Notes under the pieces: model-generated
The model's input: only the letters and a program-made list of their open reading frames with translations
Told to the model about the DNA's origin: nothing
Databases searched by the model: none
From: an uncultured Prevotella sp.
GTDB lineage: Bacteria; Bacteroidota; Bacteroidia; Bacteroidales; Bacteroidaceae
Length of the DNA: 64,000 bases
Assembly (NCBI GenBank): GCA_947170265.1
Contig: CAMVSV010000006.1
Location: 27,061-91,060 of the forward strand
Direction: 5' to 3'
Translations under genes and position numbers: made by a program
In this document: positions 40,627 through 50,576 of the stretch, in pieces
How the letters are laid out: each line of letters starts with the position of its first letter
Numbering within the stretch: position 1 is the stretch's first letter

Positions 40627-40714
40627 AATACTCGAGTATTTTGGGCTCAATACTGGAGTATTTTGGGCACAATACTGGAGTATTTTGGGCTCAATACTGA
40701 GCGCATACTACGAA
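40627..40714. repeat. Array of three full plus one decayed 22-bp palindromic tandem repeats (AATACTSGAGTATT core)
   Basis: AATACTCGAGTATTTTGGGCTC / AATACTGGAGTATTTTGGGCAC / AATACTGGAGTATTTTGGGCTC / AATACTGAGCGCATACTACGAA. Confidence 0.88.
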
Positions 40715-40791
40715 GACGAGAATGCGAATCAATGAAAACAAGGGGATAAAAGCATGAAAGACAAGGAGATGGAAGAATGAAAAACAACAGC

Positions 40792-40819
40792 AAAGGGCTG
40801 TCTCGCGACAGCCCTTTTT
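40792..40819 (+). terminator. Hairpin terminator, stronger in plus orientation
   Basis: AAAGGGCTGTC-TCGC-GACAGCCCTTTTT. Confidence 0.7.
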
Positions 40820-40965
40820 CTATTATACAAAAACATTATGAACTTACGGTCAAAGCCGTGTTTTGATTTCTTATGGCTAAACGTTATTGTTTCGACTGCA
40901 AAGGTACGTTAGTTTGCCATACCATGCAATACCTAAATGTTGGTGTTTTTTTCTTCCGGGAAATG

Positions 40966-43269
40966 TCAGAGACGTATGAGAGTGGAGCCTGTGAGCGATG
41001 CCGGACCACCGGAAAGCTGAACGGCATAGATACCCGACGGCAATCCCTTCAGGTCTATGGTTACGGAGCCTGACATGGTGGGTACCGTCTGCTTTAGGAG
41101 CAGCTGTCCGGAGGTGGAATAGACGCTCACGGTCAGAACATTATGAATGGAATGAGACTTCTGTGGCAATGCTGCTGCTTCCGACGGAAAACAGATGGAA
41201 AGCATTTTGCCGTTGAGCGCGAAGGAGGCTTCAGCCGGCTGGTGACGATCAATGAGGCTGCCAATGGCCGAGGACTGCCGCGAGAGCACCTCCACCATGC
41301 CGGCATAGACGTCAATCTCTCCATAGCCTTCAATGTTGTTGGGATAGGATGCCGACACGTCGGTGTGGCGACTTGTGAGGCTTATTATGTCGAGCACCTG
41401 CGAGGGGGTGAGCATGGGGTCGGCTTGAAGCCACAGGGCTATTGCTCCTGCCACCACAGGCGTAGACATGGATGTTCCGCTGCTGGAGTTCCACGCATAG
41501 GTGCGTCCCTTCCACTGGAAATACGACCTGATGTTCTCTACGTCGCCCTCGCTGGGGTCGGCAGCGAGATAATAGCTGTTCATAGACGACACCACACACG
41601 ATCCCGGTGCGAGCACGTCGGGCTTGACCCTGCCATCGAGCGTGGGTCCCATGGCAGAGTAGTTGGCTCGCGTGCCGTCGTCAGCAAAGGGTTTGGTTAG
41701 ATGAACTCCCTCGGCATTGAAGAAATTGTTTCGATGGGAAGTGGCACCAACACATATCACACAAGGTGCAGATCCTGGAGAGCCAATGGTGTAGGGTCCT
41801 TTCTGCTGATGGCAAAGCTCGGCATTGAGGTCGTTGGTGACCAGCGAGCCGGACAACCGGAACAGCTCAACATCGGCATCCAAGCCTACCATCTCTACCG
41901 ATACCGGCACCTGACGTCCGAGCTGACGGTCGGTCTGAATGATGTACTCATAGGCTCGCTCCCCGGGATTGTAGCACGAAGGATAGCCGGCAAGCCTCAC
42001 TATGTATTCCTTTCCGCCAAGCTGCAGCGTGTCGGCAACGGAAAGAGTGTCACTTTGCTGGGTATCGAGATGATAGAGCAGCGTGTCGGGGCGTTCGTTG
42101 TAGACCACGGTGCGAAGGGTGAAGCTATGGGACGACCGCATGATAAGGTATACGCTTGGCGAGAAGCTTGACACGAAGGTACCTGCCCGCTCTTCGCCTG
42201 GCAGCTTGTGGACATAGCTGTTAGTGTTGCCGTCGTTGCCTGCCGATGCCACGATGATGCGTCCCGGACCTGTTATGCGCTCCAGGAACTCGTAGAAAAG
42301 CTGGTCGTTGCCATCGAGGTCCTGATGTCCACCCTCGCTGAAGGATATCACACACGGCTTTCCCACCTTGTCGGCATAGTCGAAGATGTATTTGAAGCCA
42401 AGGGCATCGGTAGCCGTGGTATAGAGAAGGCGACGGTTCTCGTCGACAAGCTCAATATTGTTGCTCGTGGCATTGGCAACGACACACAGGTCGCTCTCCC
42501 ACGCCATGCCACGATAGGGAGAGCCACAGCCCGTGCCGGCAGCAATGCCGAGGGTGTGGGTGCCGTGCATGAACTGCTTGCCGTCGAAAGAGTGGGCATA
42601 GCGCAACATGGACTGTGTGGAACCAATGTCGACACCCACTGGCAAACCATAGTTCAGAGCCTCATCATCGATAGACAAGGGCATGCGATGCCCCTGTGAG
42701 GAGGGCTGTGGTGCCAGCTGGTCCCAGAAAGCCTTGATGCGATGGTGCTGGAAGTCGGCAGAATAGAAATTGGGATGGGTGAGATCGAAGCCAATGTCCT
42801 GTATGCCCAGGAGCACACCCTTGCCTGTGAAGGCTTGCGGCAGGTTGGTGCCAAGAGCCACATCGCGGGAGTTGACACACAAGGGCACTGTGTCGAGCAT
42901 CGCCACAGAATGGGGTCCTGCCTCTATGCGACTCACCGAGGGATAGAGCGACAGTGCCCCGAGCTGCCTTACAGGAACACTTACAATGCAGATGTTGCCA
43001 ACGGAGGCATGGCACTCGCTGCCTGTAGCGGCAAATGCCTCGGAGGCATCGTCACACACACGCACAAAAGACATGATACGCTGCTCTGAAGACATGGGTG
43101 AAGGATTATGGGGAGAGGCATTCACACGCGACAAGCCGCGAGAAGACACACAGCCGTAGCCTGCCGCTTCGGCTATAAAGCGCGACATCTTGCTCACATC
43201 AGCCACCTGGGCACACACACCCAGCACGGCAAGGAGCAACAGCACCGTGAGACTTATCCTTGAATGCAC
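40966..43269 (-). CDS. S8 (subtilisin-like) serine peptidase with T9SS type A-like C-terminal domain
   Basis: GIQDIGFDLTHPNF, HGTHTLGIAAG, GTSMSTPVVAGAIALWL; C-terminal VYSTSGQLLLKQTV...LKGLPSGIYAVQL. Start uncertain: GTG at 43269 fits the signal peptide. Confidence 0.85.
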   Translation of the reverse strand: MHSRISLTVLLLLAVLGVCAQVADVSKMSRFIAEAAGYGCVSSRGLSRVNASPHNPSPMSSEQRIMSFVRVCDDASEAFAATGSECHASVGNICIVSVPVRQLGALSLYPSVSRIEAGPHSVAMLDTVPLCVNSRDVALGTNLPQAFTGKGVLLGIQDIGFDLTHPNFYSADFQHHRIKAFWDQLAPQPSSQGHRMPLSIDDEALNYGLPVGVDIGSTQSMLRYAHSFDGKQFMHGTHTLGIAAGTGCGSPYRGMAWESDLCVVANATSNNIELVDENRRLLYTTATDALGFKYIFDYADKVGKPCVISFSEGGHQDLDGNDQLFYEFLERITGPGRIIVASAGNDGNTNSYVHKLPGEERAGTFVSSFSPSVYLIMRSSHSFTLRTVVYNERPDTLLYHLDTQQSDTLSVADTLQLGGKEYIVRLAGYPSCYNPGERAYEYIIQTDRQLGRQVPVSVEMVGLDADVELFRLSGSLVTNDLNAELCHQQKGPYTIGSPGSAPCVICVGATSHRNNFFNAEGVHLTKPFADDGTRANYSAMGPTLDGRVKPDVLAPGSCVVSSMNSYYLAADPSEGDVENIRSYFQWKGRTYAWNSSSGTSMSTPVVAGAIALWLQADPMLTPSQVLDIISLTSRHTDVSASYPNNIEGYGEIDVYAGMVEVLSRQSSAIGSLIDRHQPAEASFALNGKMLSICFPSEAAALPQKSHSIHNVLTVSVYSTSGQLLLKQTVPTMSGSVTIDLKGLPSGIYAVQLSGGPASLTGSTLIRL

Positions 43270-43343
43270 CGAGACAAAGATAAACAAAACATTTGATAAT
43301 TCAAAAATTATACCTAATTTTGCGGGCAAAAACAAGAAGACAA

Positions 43344-43928
43344 ATGGAAAACAACTCTCACAAGTATATAGCAGTGAGCTACAAGCTGTATACACAAAAC
43401 GACGGACAGGCAGAGATGGTTGAGGAAGCAACCGAAGAACAGCCGTTCAACTTCCTTACAGGATTTGGAATAGCACTTGAAGCCTTTGAAGAGGCACTCA
43501 TTGACATAGAAGAAGGCAAGGACTTTGACTTCACACTGCCACAGGAGAAAGCCTACGGCACATACGAAGAGGGACGAGTGATTGACCTTGACAAAGCCAT
43601 ATTCACCATAAACAACCACTTCGACCACGAACACATCTTCGAGGGTGCCGTGGTGCCGCTGCAAAACGAAGACGGCAACCGCTTCCTCGGAAAGGTGGTG
43701 AACATAAGCGACGACAAGGTGAAGATGGACTTGAACCACCCACTCGCAGGCAAAGACCTCAACTTCAAAGGCAAGGTGATAGAGTCGAGAATGGCTACCG
43801 AGAGTGAAGTGGAAGGATTTATCAAGCACATTGAGCAGCACAGCTGCGGATGCGGATGCGACGATTGCGGAGACGGATGCGACCACGAACACCATCACGA
43901 CGGATGCGGATGCGGACACTGCCACTGA
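43344..43928 (+). CDS. slyD: SlyD-type FKBP peptidyl-prolyl cis-trans isomerase with metal-binding tail
   Basis: YKLYTQNDGQAEMVEEATEEQPFNFLTGFGIALEAFEEAL...; C-terminal HSCGCGCDDCGDGCDHEHHHDGCGCGHCH. Confidence 0.9.
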   Translation: MENNSHKYIAVSYKLYTQNDGQAEMVEEATEEQPFNFLTGFGIALEAFEEALIDIEEGKDFDFTLPQEKAYGTYEEGRVIDLDKAIFTINNHFDHEHIFEGAVVPLQNEDGNRFLGKVVNISDDKVKMDLNHPLAGKDLNFKGKVIESRMATESEVEGFIKHIEQHSCGCGCDDCGDGCDHEHHHDGCGCGHCH

Positions 43929-44005
43929 CAAAGCACTACATGCTGGCAGAATAGCATACTGCACATGACCCAACACAGCAAACACCACACGCCAAGACAA
44001 CACCT

Positions 44006-45091
44006 ATGAGCAACACCTTCGGCAAGATATTCACACTGACGACTTTCGGTGAAAGCCACGGAAAAGCCATCGGAGGCATCGTTGACGGCATGCCACCGGG
44101 CATAGCCATCGACATGGACTTTCTACAACACGAACTTGACAGACGCAAACCGGGACAGAGCCACATAACCACCAGCAGGCAAGAAGCCGACAAAGTGGAG
44201 CTTCTCTCAGGAGTGTTTGAAGGAAAGTCGACAGGCACACCCATCGCCTTCGTGGTGGAGAACACCAACCAACACTCTTCTGACTACGACAACATGAGAG
44301 GGGTGTACAGACCGTCGCATGCCGACTACACCTACGACTGCAAATACGGCATAAGAGACCACAGGGGAGGCGGTCGCTCGTCGGCAAGAGCCACCATTGC
44401 ACGAGTAGTTGGCGGAGCACTCGCCAAGATGGTACTCAGGGAGATGGGAGTGGACATATATGCCTATACGTCACAGGTAGGAGACATTACACTTGAACAT
44501 GACTACACCCACTACCGAAAGGAAGATATAGAGACAAACATCGTGCGCTGTCCAGACAACGGCAAGGCACTGCTCATGGAACAACTCATTGCCAGCGTGA
44601 AGGCAGAAGGAGACACCATAGGAGGAGTGATAACGGGAGTGGTGAAAGGATGCCCTCCGGGGGTGGGAGAACCAGAATTCGGGAAACTACATGCCATGCT
44701 CGGCAGTGCCATGCTCGGCATCAACGCCGTGAAGGGATTTGAATATGGGGAAGGGTTCTCTTCCGCCACAGCACGCGGAAGCCAGTTGAACGACCTTTTT
44801 ACAACGGAAAACGGACGCATAAGAACGCTTACCAACCACAGCGGAGGAATACAGGGAGGAATAAGCAACGGAGAAGACATATACTTCCGTGTGGCTTTCA
44901 AACCCGTTGCCACACTGCTCAGGGAACAGCAGACCATTGACCGCGACGGCAATGCCACCATACTGAAAGCCCGCGGACGCCACGATCCGTGCGTGCTGCC
45001 CAGAGCCGTTCCCATAGTGGAAGCCATGGCGGCAATGACCGTGCTTGACGCCATTTTGCTTAGTGGCTCACAAAAAAGTGTTAAAAAGTAG
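44006..45091 (+). CDS. aroC: Chorismate synthase
   Basis: [52 protein letters not shown]. Confidence 0.97.
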   Translation: MSNTFGKIFTLTTFGESHGKAIGGIVDGMPPGIAIDMDFLQHELDRRKPGQSHITTSRQEADKVELLSGVFEGKSTGTPIAFVVENTNQHSSDYDNMRGVYRPSHADYTYDCKYGIRDHRGGGRSSARATIARVVGGALAKMVLREMGVDIYAYTSQVGDITLEHDYTHYRKEDIETNIVRCPDNGKALLMEQLIASVKAEGDTIGGVITGVVKGCPPGVGEPEFGKLHAMLGSAMLGINAVKGFEYGEGFSSATARGSQLNDLFTTENGRIRTLTNHSGGIQGGISNGEDIYFRVAFKPVATLLREQQTIDRDGNATILKARGRHDPCVLPRAVPIVEAMAAMTVLDAILLSGSQKSVKK

Positions 45092-45289
45092 ATTATATGC
45101 AAAAAAAACTCACTCAAAAAGCGAGTGGGAAGAAAAAATAATAGTATATTTGCAAAAGAGTAGCTGGTGTTTGCGAAAATCCCGACTACATCTAGTTAAG
45201 TCTAGTTTAGTTTTTGTGTTGGTTGAGAGCTGCCAGAAGGCAGCTCTCACATTATTTACACACCAAGGGAAGTCCCAGTATTCCAACTA

Positions 45290-46195
45290 CTAAACCACGC
45301 CGACAATCTCGCTGACACTGTGGCAGCCATGAGCATCGAGCCAGGAATTGATACCGTTGTGCACCTTGATGGTAACGGCAGGGTCAAGGAAATTGGCTGT
45401 GCCAATCTCTATTGCAGTGGCACCAGCCATGAGGAACTCTATGGCATCCTCTGCAGTGCATATTCCACCAAGACCAACAACGGGAATCTTGACGGCCTTT
45501 GCCACCTGCCACACCATGCGAACAGCTACGGGCTTAACGGCAGGACCACTCAAGCCACCGGTGCCGATGCTCAGGCGAGGCTGACGCCTCTCAATGTCGA
45601 TGCTCATGCCCATCAACGTATTGATGAGCGACACGCTATCGGCACCCTCTGCCTCCACAGCACGCGCAATGTCGGCAACGTTGGTCACATTGGGAGAGAG
45701 CTTCACTATGAGAGTCTTGTCATAACGCGCCCTCACGGCACGCACCACGCTTGCAGCTCCCTCACAAGTAACACCGAAAGCCATGCCTCCCTGCTTCACG
45801 TTAGGGCAAGAGATGTTGAGCTCAATGGCGGGAATATGCTCCAAGGCATTAACCCTCGACGCACACTCGGCATAGTCGTCGGGAGAAGAACCACTCACAT
45901 TGACAATCACATTAGTATCCAAATCCTTTATCCGAGGATATATATCTGTACAGAAATAGTCTACTCCCTTGTTCTGAAGACCAACACAATTGAGCATGCC
46001 CTGAGCCGTCTCAACCATGCGCGGATAGTCATTCCCCTCGCGGGCATGGAGAGTAGTGCCCTTGACAATGATGCCACCAAGCTCGTTCAGAGGCACAAAA
46101 TCGGCAAACTCCAAGCCATAGCCGAAGGTGCCGGAAGCCGTCATCACAGGATTTTTCAATGCAAGGTCTTTTATCTTTACTCTTAAATCAGCCAT
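45290..46195 (-). CDS. pyrD: Dihydroorotate dehydrogenase, catalytic subunit (class 1B)
   Basis: [71 protein letters not shown]. Confidence 0.96.
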   Translation of the reverse strand: MADLRVKIKDLALKNPVMTASGTFGYGLEFADFVPLNELGGIIVKGTTLHAREGNDYPRMVETAQGMLNCVGLQNKGVDYFCTDIYPRIKDLDTNVIVNVSGSSPDDYAECASRVNALEHIPAIELNISCPNVKQGGMAFGVTCEGAASVVRAVRARYDKTLIVKLSPNVTNVADIARAVEAEGADSVSLINTLMGMSIDIERRQPRLSIGTGGLSGPAVKPVAVRMVWQVAKAVKIPVVGLGGICTAEDAIEFLMAGATAIEIGTANFLDPAVTIKVHNGINSWLDAHGCHSVSEIVGVV

Positions 46196-46272
46196 AATTC
46201 ATTCTTTTATTACAATGTTACATGACGTTCCACAGCAGGAACGACATGATTCATACTTATCCTAAACAAATA

Positions 46273-47052
46273 CTACTCTTCAAACCACATAAGCTTGCGA
46301 GTGTTGAACACAGGACCTTCCTTGCAGACACACAGATTGCCATCGACGGTCTTCTCAACACAACACAGGCAGGCACCCAAACCGCAAGCCATAAGGTTTT
46401 CAAGCGAGGCCTCACAGTCTATGCCCGCACGAGAAGCATAACGTGCCACGGCAACCATCATAGGCTTGGGACCGCAGGTAGAGATGCGTGAAAACGACGG
46501 CTGACAAAGAATGGAGTGGTTGGTGACAAAGCCTTTCTCGCCCATGGAGCCGTCTTCTGTGGTGACATACACCTCACCAACACTGCGGAAACGCTCTAAC
46601 TCAAGAAGGTCGGTGGCAGAACGTGCACCCAAAAGAAACAACGGCACAGCACCACGGCTCTTCAGATACTCACCATAGTAGAGCAAAGGAGCCACGCCAA
46701 CGCCTCCACCTACGAGCAATACACGTTCACCACTTGCCACATCACGCGAAAAACCGTTGCCTAAGGGAAGAACGCAGTTCACCACATCGCCCTCATGGAG
46801 CGACACAAGGCGACGTGTGCCTTCGCCAACGGCTGCAACAAGGAGCCACAACTCATTGTTTTCTACATCTACATAGTGAATGGAAATGGGACGGCGGAGC
46901 ATGGTCTGAGGCGAATTGTCAACACGCACCTCTACAAACTGACCGGGGAGCATCGCTGGAAGGGTGGCATCATGAGTGAGTCGTAACAACGCATAGCGAC
47001 CGTTCAACGCCTCTACTGCTACCACTTTCAGGTCTAATACATATTTCTTCAT
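46273..47052 (-). CDS. pyrK: Dihydroorotate dehydrogenase electron transfer subunit
   Basis: PGQFVEVRVD, LLVGGGVGVAPLLY, C-terminal 2Fe-2S cysteines ENLMACGLGACLCC; start set at MKKYVLDLK. Confidence 0.95.
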   Translation of the reverse strand: MKKYVLDLKVVAVEALNGRYALLRLTHDATLPAMLPGQFVEVRVDNSPQTMLRRPISIHYVDVENNELWLLVAAVGEGTRRLVSLHEGDVVNCVLPLGNGFSRDVASGERVLLVGGGVGVAPLLYYGEYLKSRGAVPLFLLGARSATDLLELERFRSVGEVYVTTEDGSMGEKGFVTNHSILCQPSFSRISTCGPKPMMVAVARYASRAGIDCEASLENLMACGLGACLCCVEKTVDGNLCVCKEGPVFNTRKLMWFEE

Positions 47053-47199
47053 ATACATTATATTATATCTATGCGCAAAATTACATAAAAAAAAGTTACC
47101 ACCCAACCCATGAAACAAAGAAAATGGTGCTCCCCGTTCAAAGGAAGCACCATCAGTATAGCAAATATTTATAGGCAGGGAATGAACAGAATGCCACCG

Positions 47200-47730
47200 T
47201 CACTTCTTCGGAGTGAACGCCTGCCATGTCTGATCGTCAAAGAATATGCGTATCTCGGTTATCTGACGTTGAGGCTTCTCTGGCATCTTCATCTCAAACT
47301 GACCAGCCGTGCGACCAGACACACTCGATGTATGCATCATGCCATCGGCACCAACAGAAGAAGACGAACCATAGTTTCGGGGAGAACCGGAAAGTGTGGT
47401 TGGGGTGGGTGCTGACGATGATGGAACGGCAACATGAGAAGCTCCATCAAAATCAATCATACCTTCAGTAGCTTTAATATTTGATACGGAAGAAGACTGG
47501 TCGTCGGAAGCCGAATCCTTAAACATTGGACCATTGCCAGTGATTAGCCATTCAATGTTTATCTTCGTGAATTTACTCCTTATGGCTTCAACGGTGTTAA
47601 GGGTAGGCTTAGTCCTTCCGTTGAAGATGCTGCTCAGTGATGCCGATGATATTCCAATGAAGTCGGAAAAGGTCTGCTGAGTCATGTGCTGAGCCTCCAT
47701 GAGCTGCTTAATTCTGTCTATCATATCCAT
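47200..47730 (-). CDS. XRE family helix-turn-helix regulator
   Basis: N-terminal HTH IKQLMEAQHMTQQTFSDFIGISSASLSSIFNGRTKPTL; low-complexity Ser-rich middle; TACCTTTG promoter upstream. Confidence 0.87.
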   Translation of the reverse strand: MDMIDRIKQLMEAQHMTQQTFSDFIGISSASLSSIFNGRTKPTLNTVEAIRSKFTKINIEWLITGNGPMFKDSASDDQSSSVSNIKATEGMIDFDGASHVAVPSSSAPTPTTLSGSPRNYGSSSSVGADGMMHTSSVSGRTAGQFEMKMPEKPQRQITEIRIFFDDQTWQAFTPKK

Positions 47731-48922
47731 GTGTTAACGTCAAAAATGACTATATTTTGGTGATTTTCGTAATTTTTACAAAGGTAAAACAAATAATTTA
47801 TATCTCCAAAATATTAAAGAGAAAAGTAAAAAACATAAAATTAAGTTTATTGTTTTAAACTTTTAAATTTCAATATTTAAATCACTAAACAACCGCTTTT
47901 CAATTTGTAAACCTAAATATCCAGCGGATAAAGGAGTATAAGCAAATATTAAGTGGAAAAGCATAACAAACTGGGTATAAATCAATAGTTTCACATTTAT
48001 ATTACAATTATGGTATTATCTATGCATAAAATAGTTCCCATAACCTTTATACTATTGTTATATTCTTTTGGTTTTTATAATAAATTCCTCTTTCTCAGTG
48101 ATTTATGTGTTAAATTATTCTTATGCATACATATTCGGTTTTACGTTTGTTTATCATGTTTTACATTTACATTCAGAAAATAAACAAACTTAAAATAGAA
48201 TACGTTTTGTTTAGTTTTACAAAACAACACACCGATTGTTAATTTACAAACATGTTAATCTGTTATTTAATTTACACTTTTAAAATGCTAAAGAATGTGA
48301 ATACCGAATATTTAACCTCCGAAAAAACGCTAAATTTCAAATGCTGAAAGATTTTCGGACAAAGGTTAAGGCGGTTCAAAATTTTTAAAATATGAGGGGG
48401 TATTTTTGAGGTTAACCTATTGATAGTGTGCTCGTTTACCCTCAAAAAAACGTTCATATAAAAAATCGCTTCTAGAAGAAAAACGGGTCTATTCACTTGA
48501 AAAACGATGGAAATTCCATAAAAAAACGTGATGAAAATTCATCGTTTCCTACCCTATTTCAATATCAAGTGCCATGTTTTTTTATATATTTTCATTCCCC
48601 AAAACCTTTTCTTTTTGATACATAGTTTTTTGCTGTCTGTATGACATGAGAGAACGTGCTCCAACTATCAAGTTGCAATCTTCCGCATTGTTGACATTTG
48701 ATCTTCCAACTACTAAAAAGGAGCCCCCACTCTCCCACAACATGACTAAGAAAGAAGTGAAGAATAGCAAGCCATTTTCTTACTATTCTACTTGAATTAA
48801 TGTGAATGTGAATCTCGTTGGCTGCTATGCCAACCTGACAAGCTTGACTTATTATCTGGCAAGGTTGCCCTATTATCAGAAAAGGGATGTTGTGAAATCT
48901 GAGAAAAGAACTTTGATTTTTG

Positions 48923-49939
48923 TCAGTGAAGAATAAAGAACACCAGTTCCTTCATGAGATCACCCACTGAGGTGTTGCCTGTGCTATCGAGTCCTTTGCT
49001 TCTTGCGTCTATCTCTCTAATCTTTCCGATGATGTTCATGGTTTTCATTGCCGAGTAGTTTCGCAAGCCTGTCATATACTCACTTGCCCATTTTATTCCG
49101 AGCGCTCTACAGATGGTTGCTTCATCTTTTTGCGGGAGATAGTGCACTATCATGAGATTTTGGAAAAAGCCGAACACTATTGGCAGAAAAGCATAGAGTG
49201 ATCCTGACTTTGGGTTTTTCTCAAAATAGTTGATTATCTGGTTTGCTTTCAGAATGTTTTTCGCCACAATGGCATTTCTCATTTCAAAGGGGTTGTATTC
49301 CTTACTCACTCCTATTTTTTGTTCCACGAGATCGGGAGTGACGGTTCTGTTGCCATCGTTCATGCCCACAAACAGCTTGTCGAGCTCAGAAACGAGCCTG
49401 TGAAGGTCGGCACCCACATGGTCAGCTACCATAGCCGTGGCTTTGCGCTCTATCGTAGCATTTTTTGATTTTATGTAATCTTCTATGAATGTGGGCAGCT
49501 GTCTGTCGCTGAGTTTCTTGCTTTCATAAACCACTCCAGCACTGTCGGCGAGGCTTATCACCTTTTTGCGTCTGTCTATGGTTCCGTTTTTATGGCACCA
49601 GACGAGTATTGTGGTCTTCACGGGTGACTTCAGGTATTTTTCCAGGGCTTCAAGCGACTTTACGTTTTGCGCTTCCTTGACTATCACCACCTGATGTTCA
49701 GCCATCATGGGATAGCGTCGGGCCATGTCTGCCACCTGCGATGCCGTAATGTCGGATCCGAACACCACAGTCTGGTTGAAGTCTCTTTCCTCGGGTGTAA
49801 GCACATTTTCCTCTATATATTCCGCTATGCGGTCTATATAGTAAGCCTCGTCGCCCATGAGAATATATATGGGTGAGAAGCGTCGAGCCTTCAGGTCGCT
49901 CATTATTTCGTTGAATGAGTGTTTTTCCTTCGCTGCCAT
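48923..49939 (-). CDS. holA: DNA polymerase III subunit delta
   Basis: PIYILMGDEAYYIDRI, RRYPMMAEHQVVIVKEAQ, FEMRNAIVAKNILKANQIINYF. Confidence 0.9.
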   Translation of the reverse strand: MAAKEKHSFNEIMSDLKARRFSPIYILMGDEAYYIDRIAEYIEENVLTPEERDFNQTVVFGSDITASQVADMARRYPMMAEHQVVIVKEAQNVKSLEALEKYLKSPVKTTILVWCHKNGTIDRRKKVISLADSAGVVYESKKLSDRQLPTFIEDYIKSKNATIERKATAMVADHVGADLHRLVSELDKLFVGMNDGNRTVTPDLVEQKIGVSKEYNPFEMRNAIVAKNILKANQIINYFEKNPKSGSLYAFLPIVFGFFQNLMIVHYLPQKDEATICRALGIKWASEYMTGLRNYSAMKTMNIIGKIREIDARSKGLDSTGNTSVGDLMKELVFFILH

Positions 49940-49961
49940 TGTGCTATTACTGAAGTTTTAC

Positions 49962-49987
49962 TACCTTTGCAAGGCGATGCAAAGGTA
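49962..49987. promoter_or_regulatory. Interlocked divergent promoters for holA (-) and the HSDR_N gene (+)
   Basis: TACCTTTGCA-aggcga-TGCAAAGGTA: 10-bp perfect inverted repeat made of two opposed -7 elements, each with a TTG/TTTG about 20 nt upstream. Confidence 0.7.
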
Positions 49988-50058
49988 AGCAATAGCCTGC
50001 TAAACACCAAATATATTTCTTAATTTAAAAGCCACCAGGCAATAGTATAGAAAGCGTC

Positions 50059-50508
50059 ATGACACCACTCAACCTTCCATCTTATGCCGTGAGAGTTCGG
50101 CAGAACAACGGTCGCAACACCATATTCGACCCTCTGCGCCGCAGATATGTGGCCCTCACGCCAGAGGAGTGGGTGCGCCAGCACTTCATAAACTTCCTTA
50201 TTGCCTACAAGCACTACCCTGCCTCATTGCTTGCCAATGAGCTTCAGCTCAAGGTGGGTTCAAAGTCCATGCGTGCCGACACGGTGCTCTACGATGCCAC
50301 GCTCCAGCCACGCATGATTATAGAATATAAGGCTCCCACTGTGGCTATCACCCAGCGGGTGTTCGACCAGATTGTCACCTACAATCTCCTTCTCCATGTT
50401 GACTATCTTGTGGTGTCAAACGGCATCAACCACTATATATGCCGCATGGACTACGAACACCAATCCTATGAATTTCTTCCAGAAATCCCCGATTACCAGA
50501 AGTTGTAG
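50059..50508 (+). CDS. Stand-alone type I restriction enzyme R N-terminal (HSDR_N-like) domain protein
   Basis: IFDPLRRRYVALTPEEWVRQHFINFLI...ADTVLYDATLQPRMIIEYKAPTVAI, a PD-(D/E)xK-like core. Confidence 0.82.
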   Translation: MTPLNLPSYAVRVRQNNGRNTIFDPLRRRYVALTPEEWVRQHFINFLIAYKHYPASLLANELQLKVGSKSMRADTVLYDATLQPRMIIEYKAPTVAITQRVFDQIVTYNLLLHVDYLVVSNGINHYICRMDYEHQSYEFLPEIPDYQKL

Positions 50509-50576
50509 GAAACTTGAGAACTTGTCATAGAATTCATTAGCGCTCACACATTCAACCACAATATTCCATAAAATCC

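Noticed and set aside
40627-40714. Possible CRISPR-like array
   Set aside because: Same reason: direct tandem palindromes without spacers
45110-45249. Possible small RNA downstream of aroC (TATATTTG box and 11-bp hairpin)
   Set aside because: No convincing -33 element and no T-tract after the hairpin
48272-48496. 74-aa minus-strand ORF in the AT-rich region
   Set aside because: Overlaps the repeated CCTC/A-rich motifs and low-complexity DNA; no protein-like features
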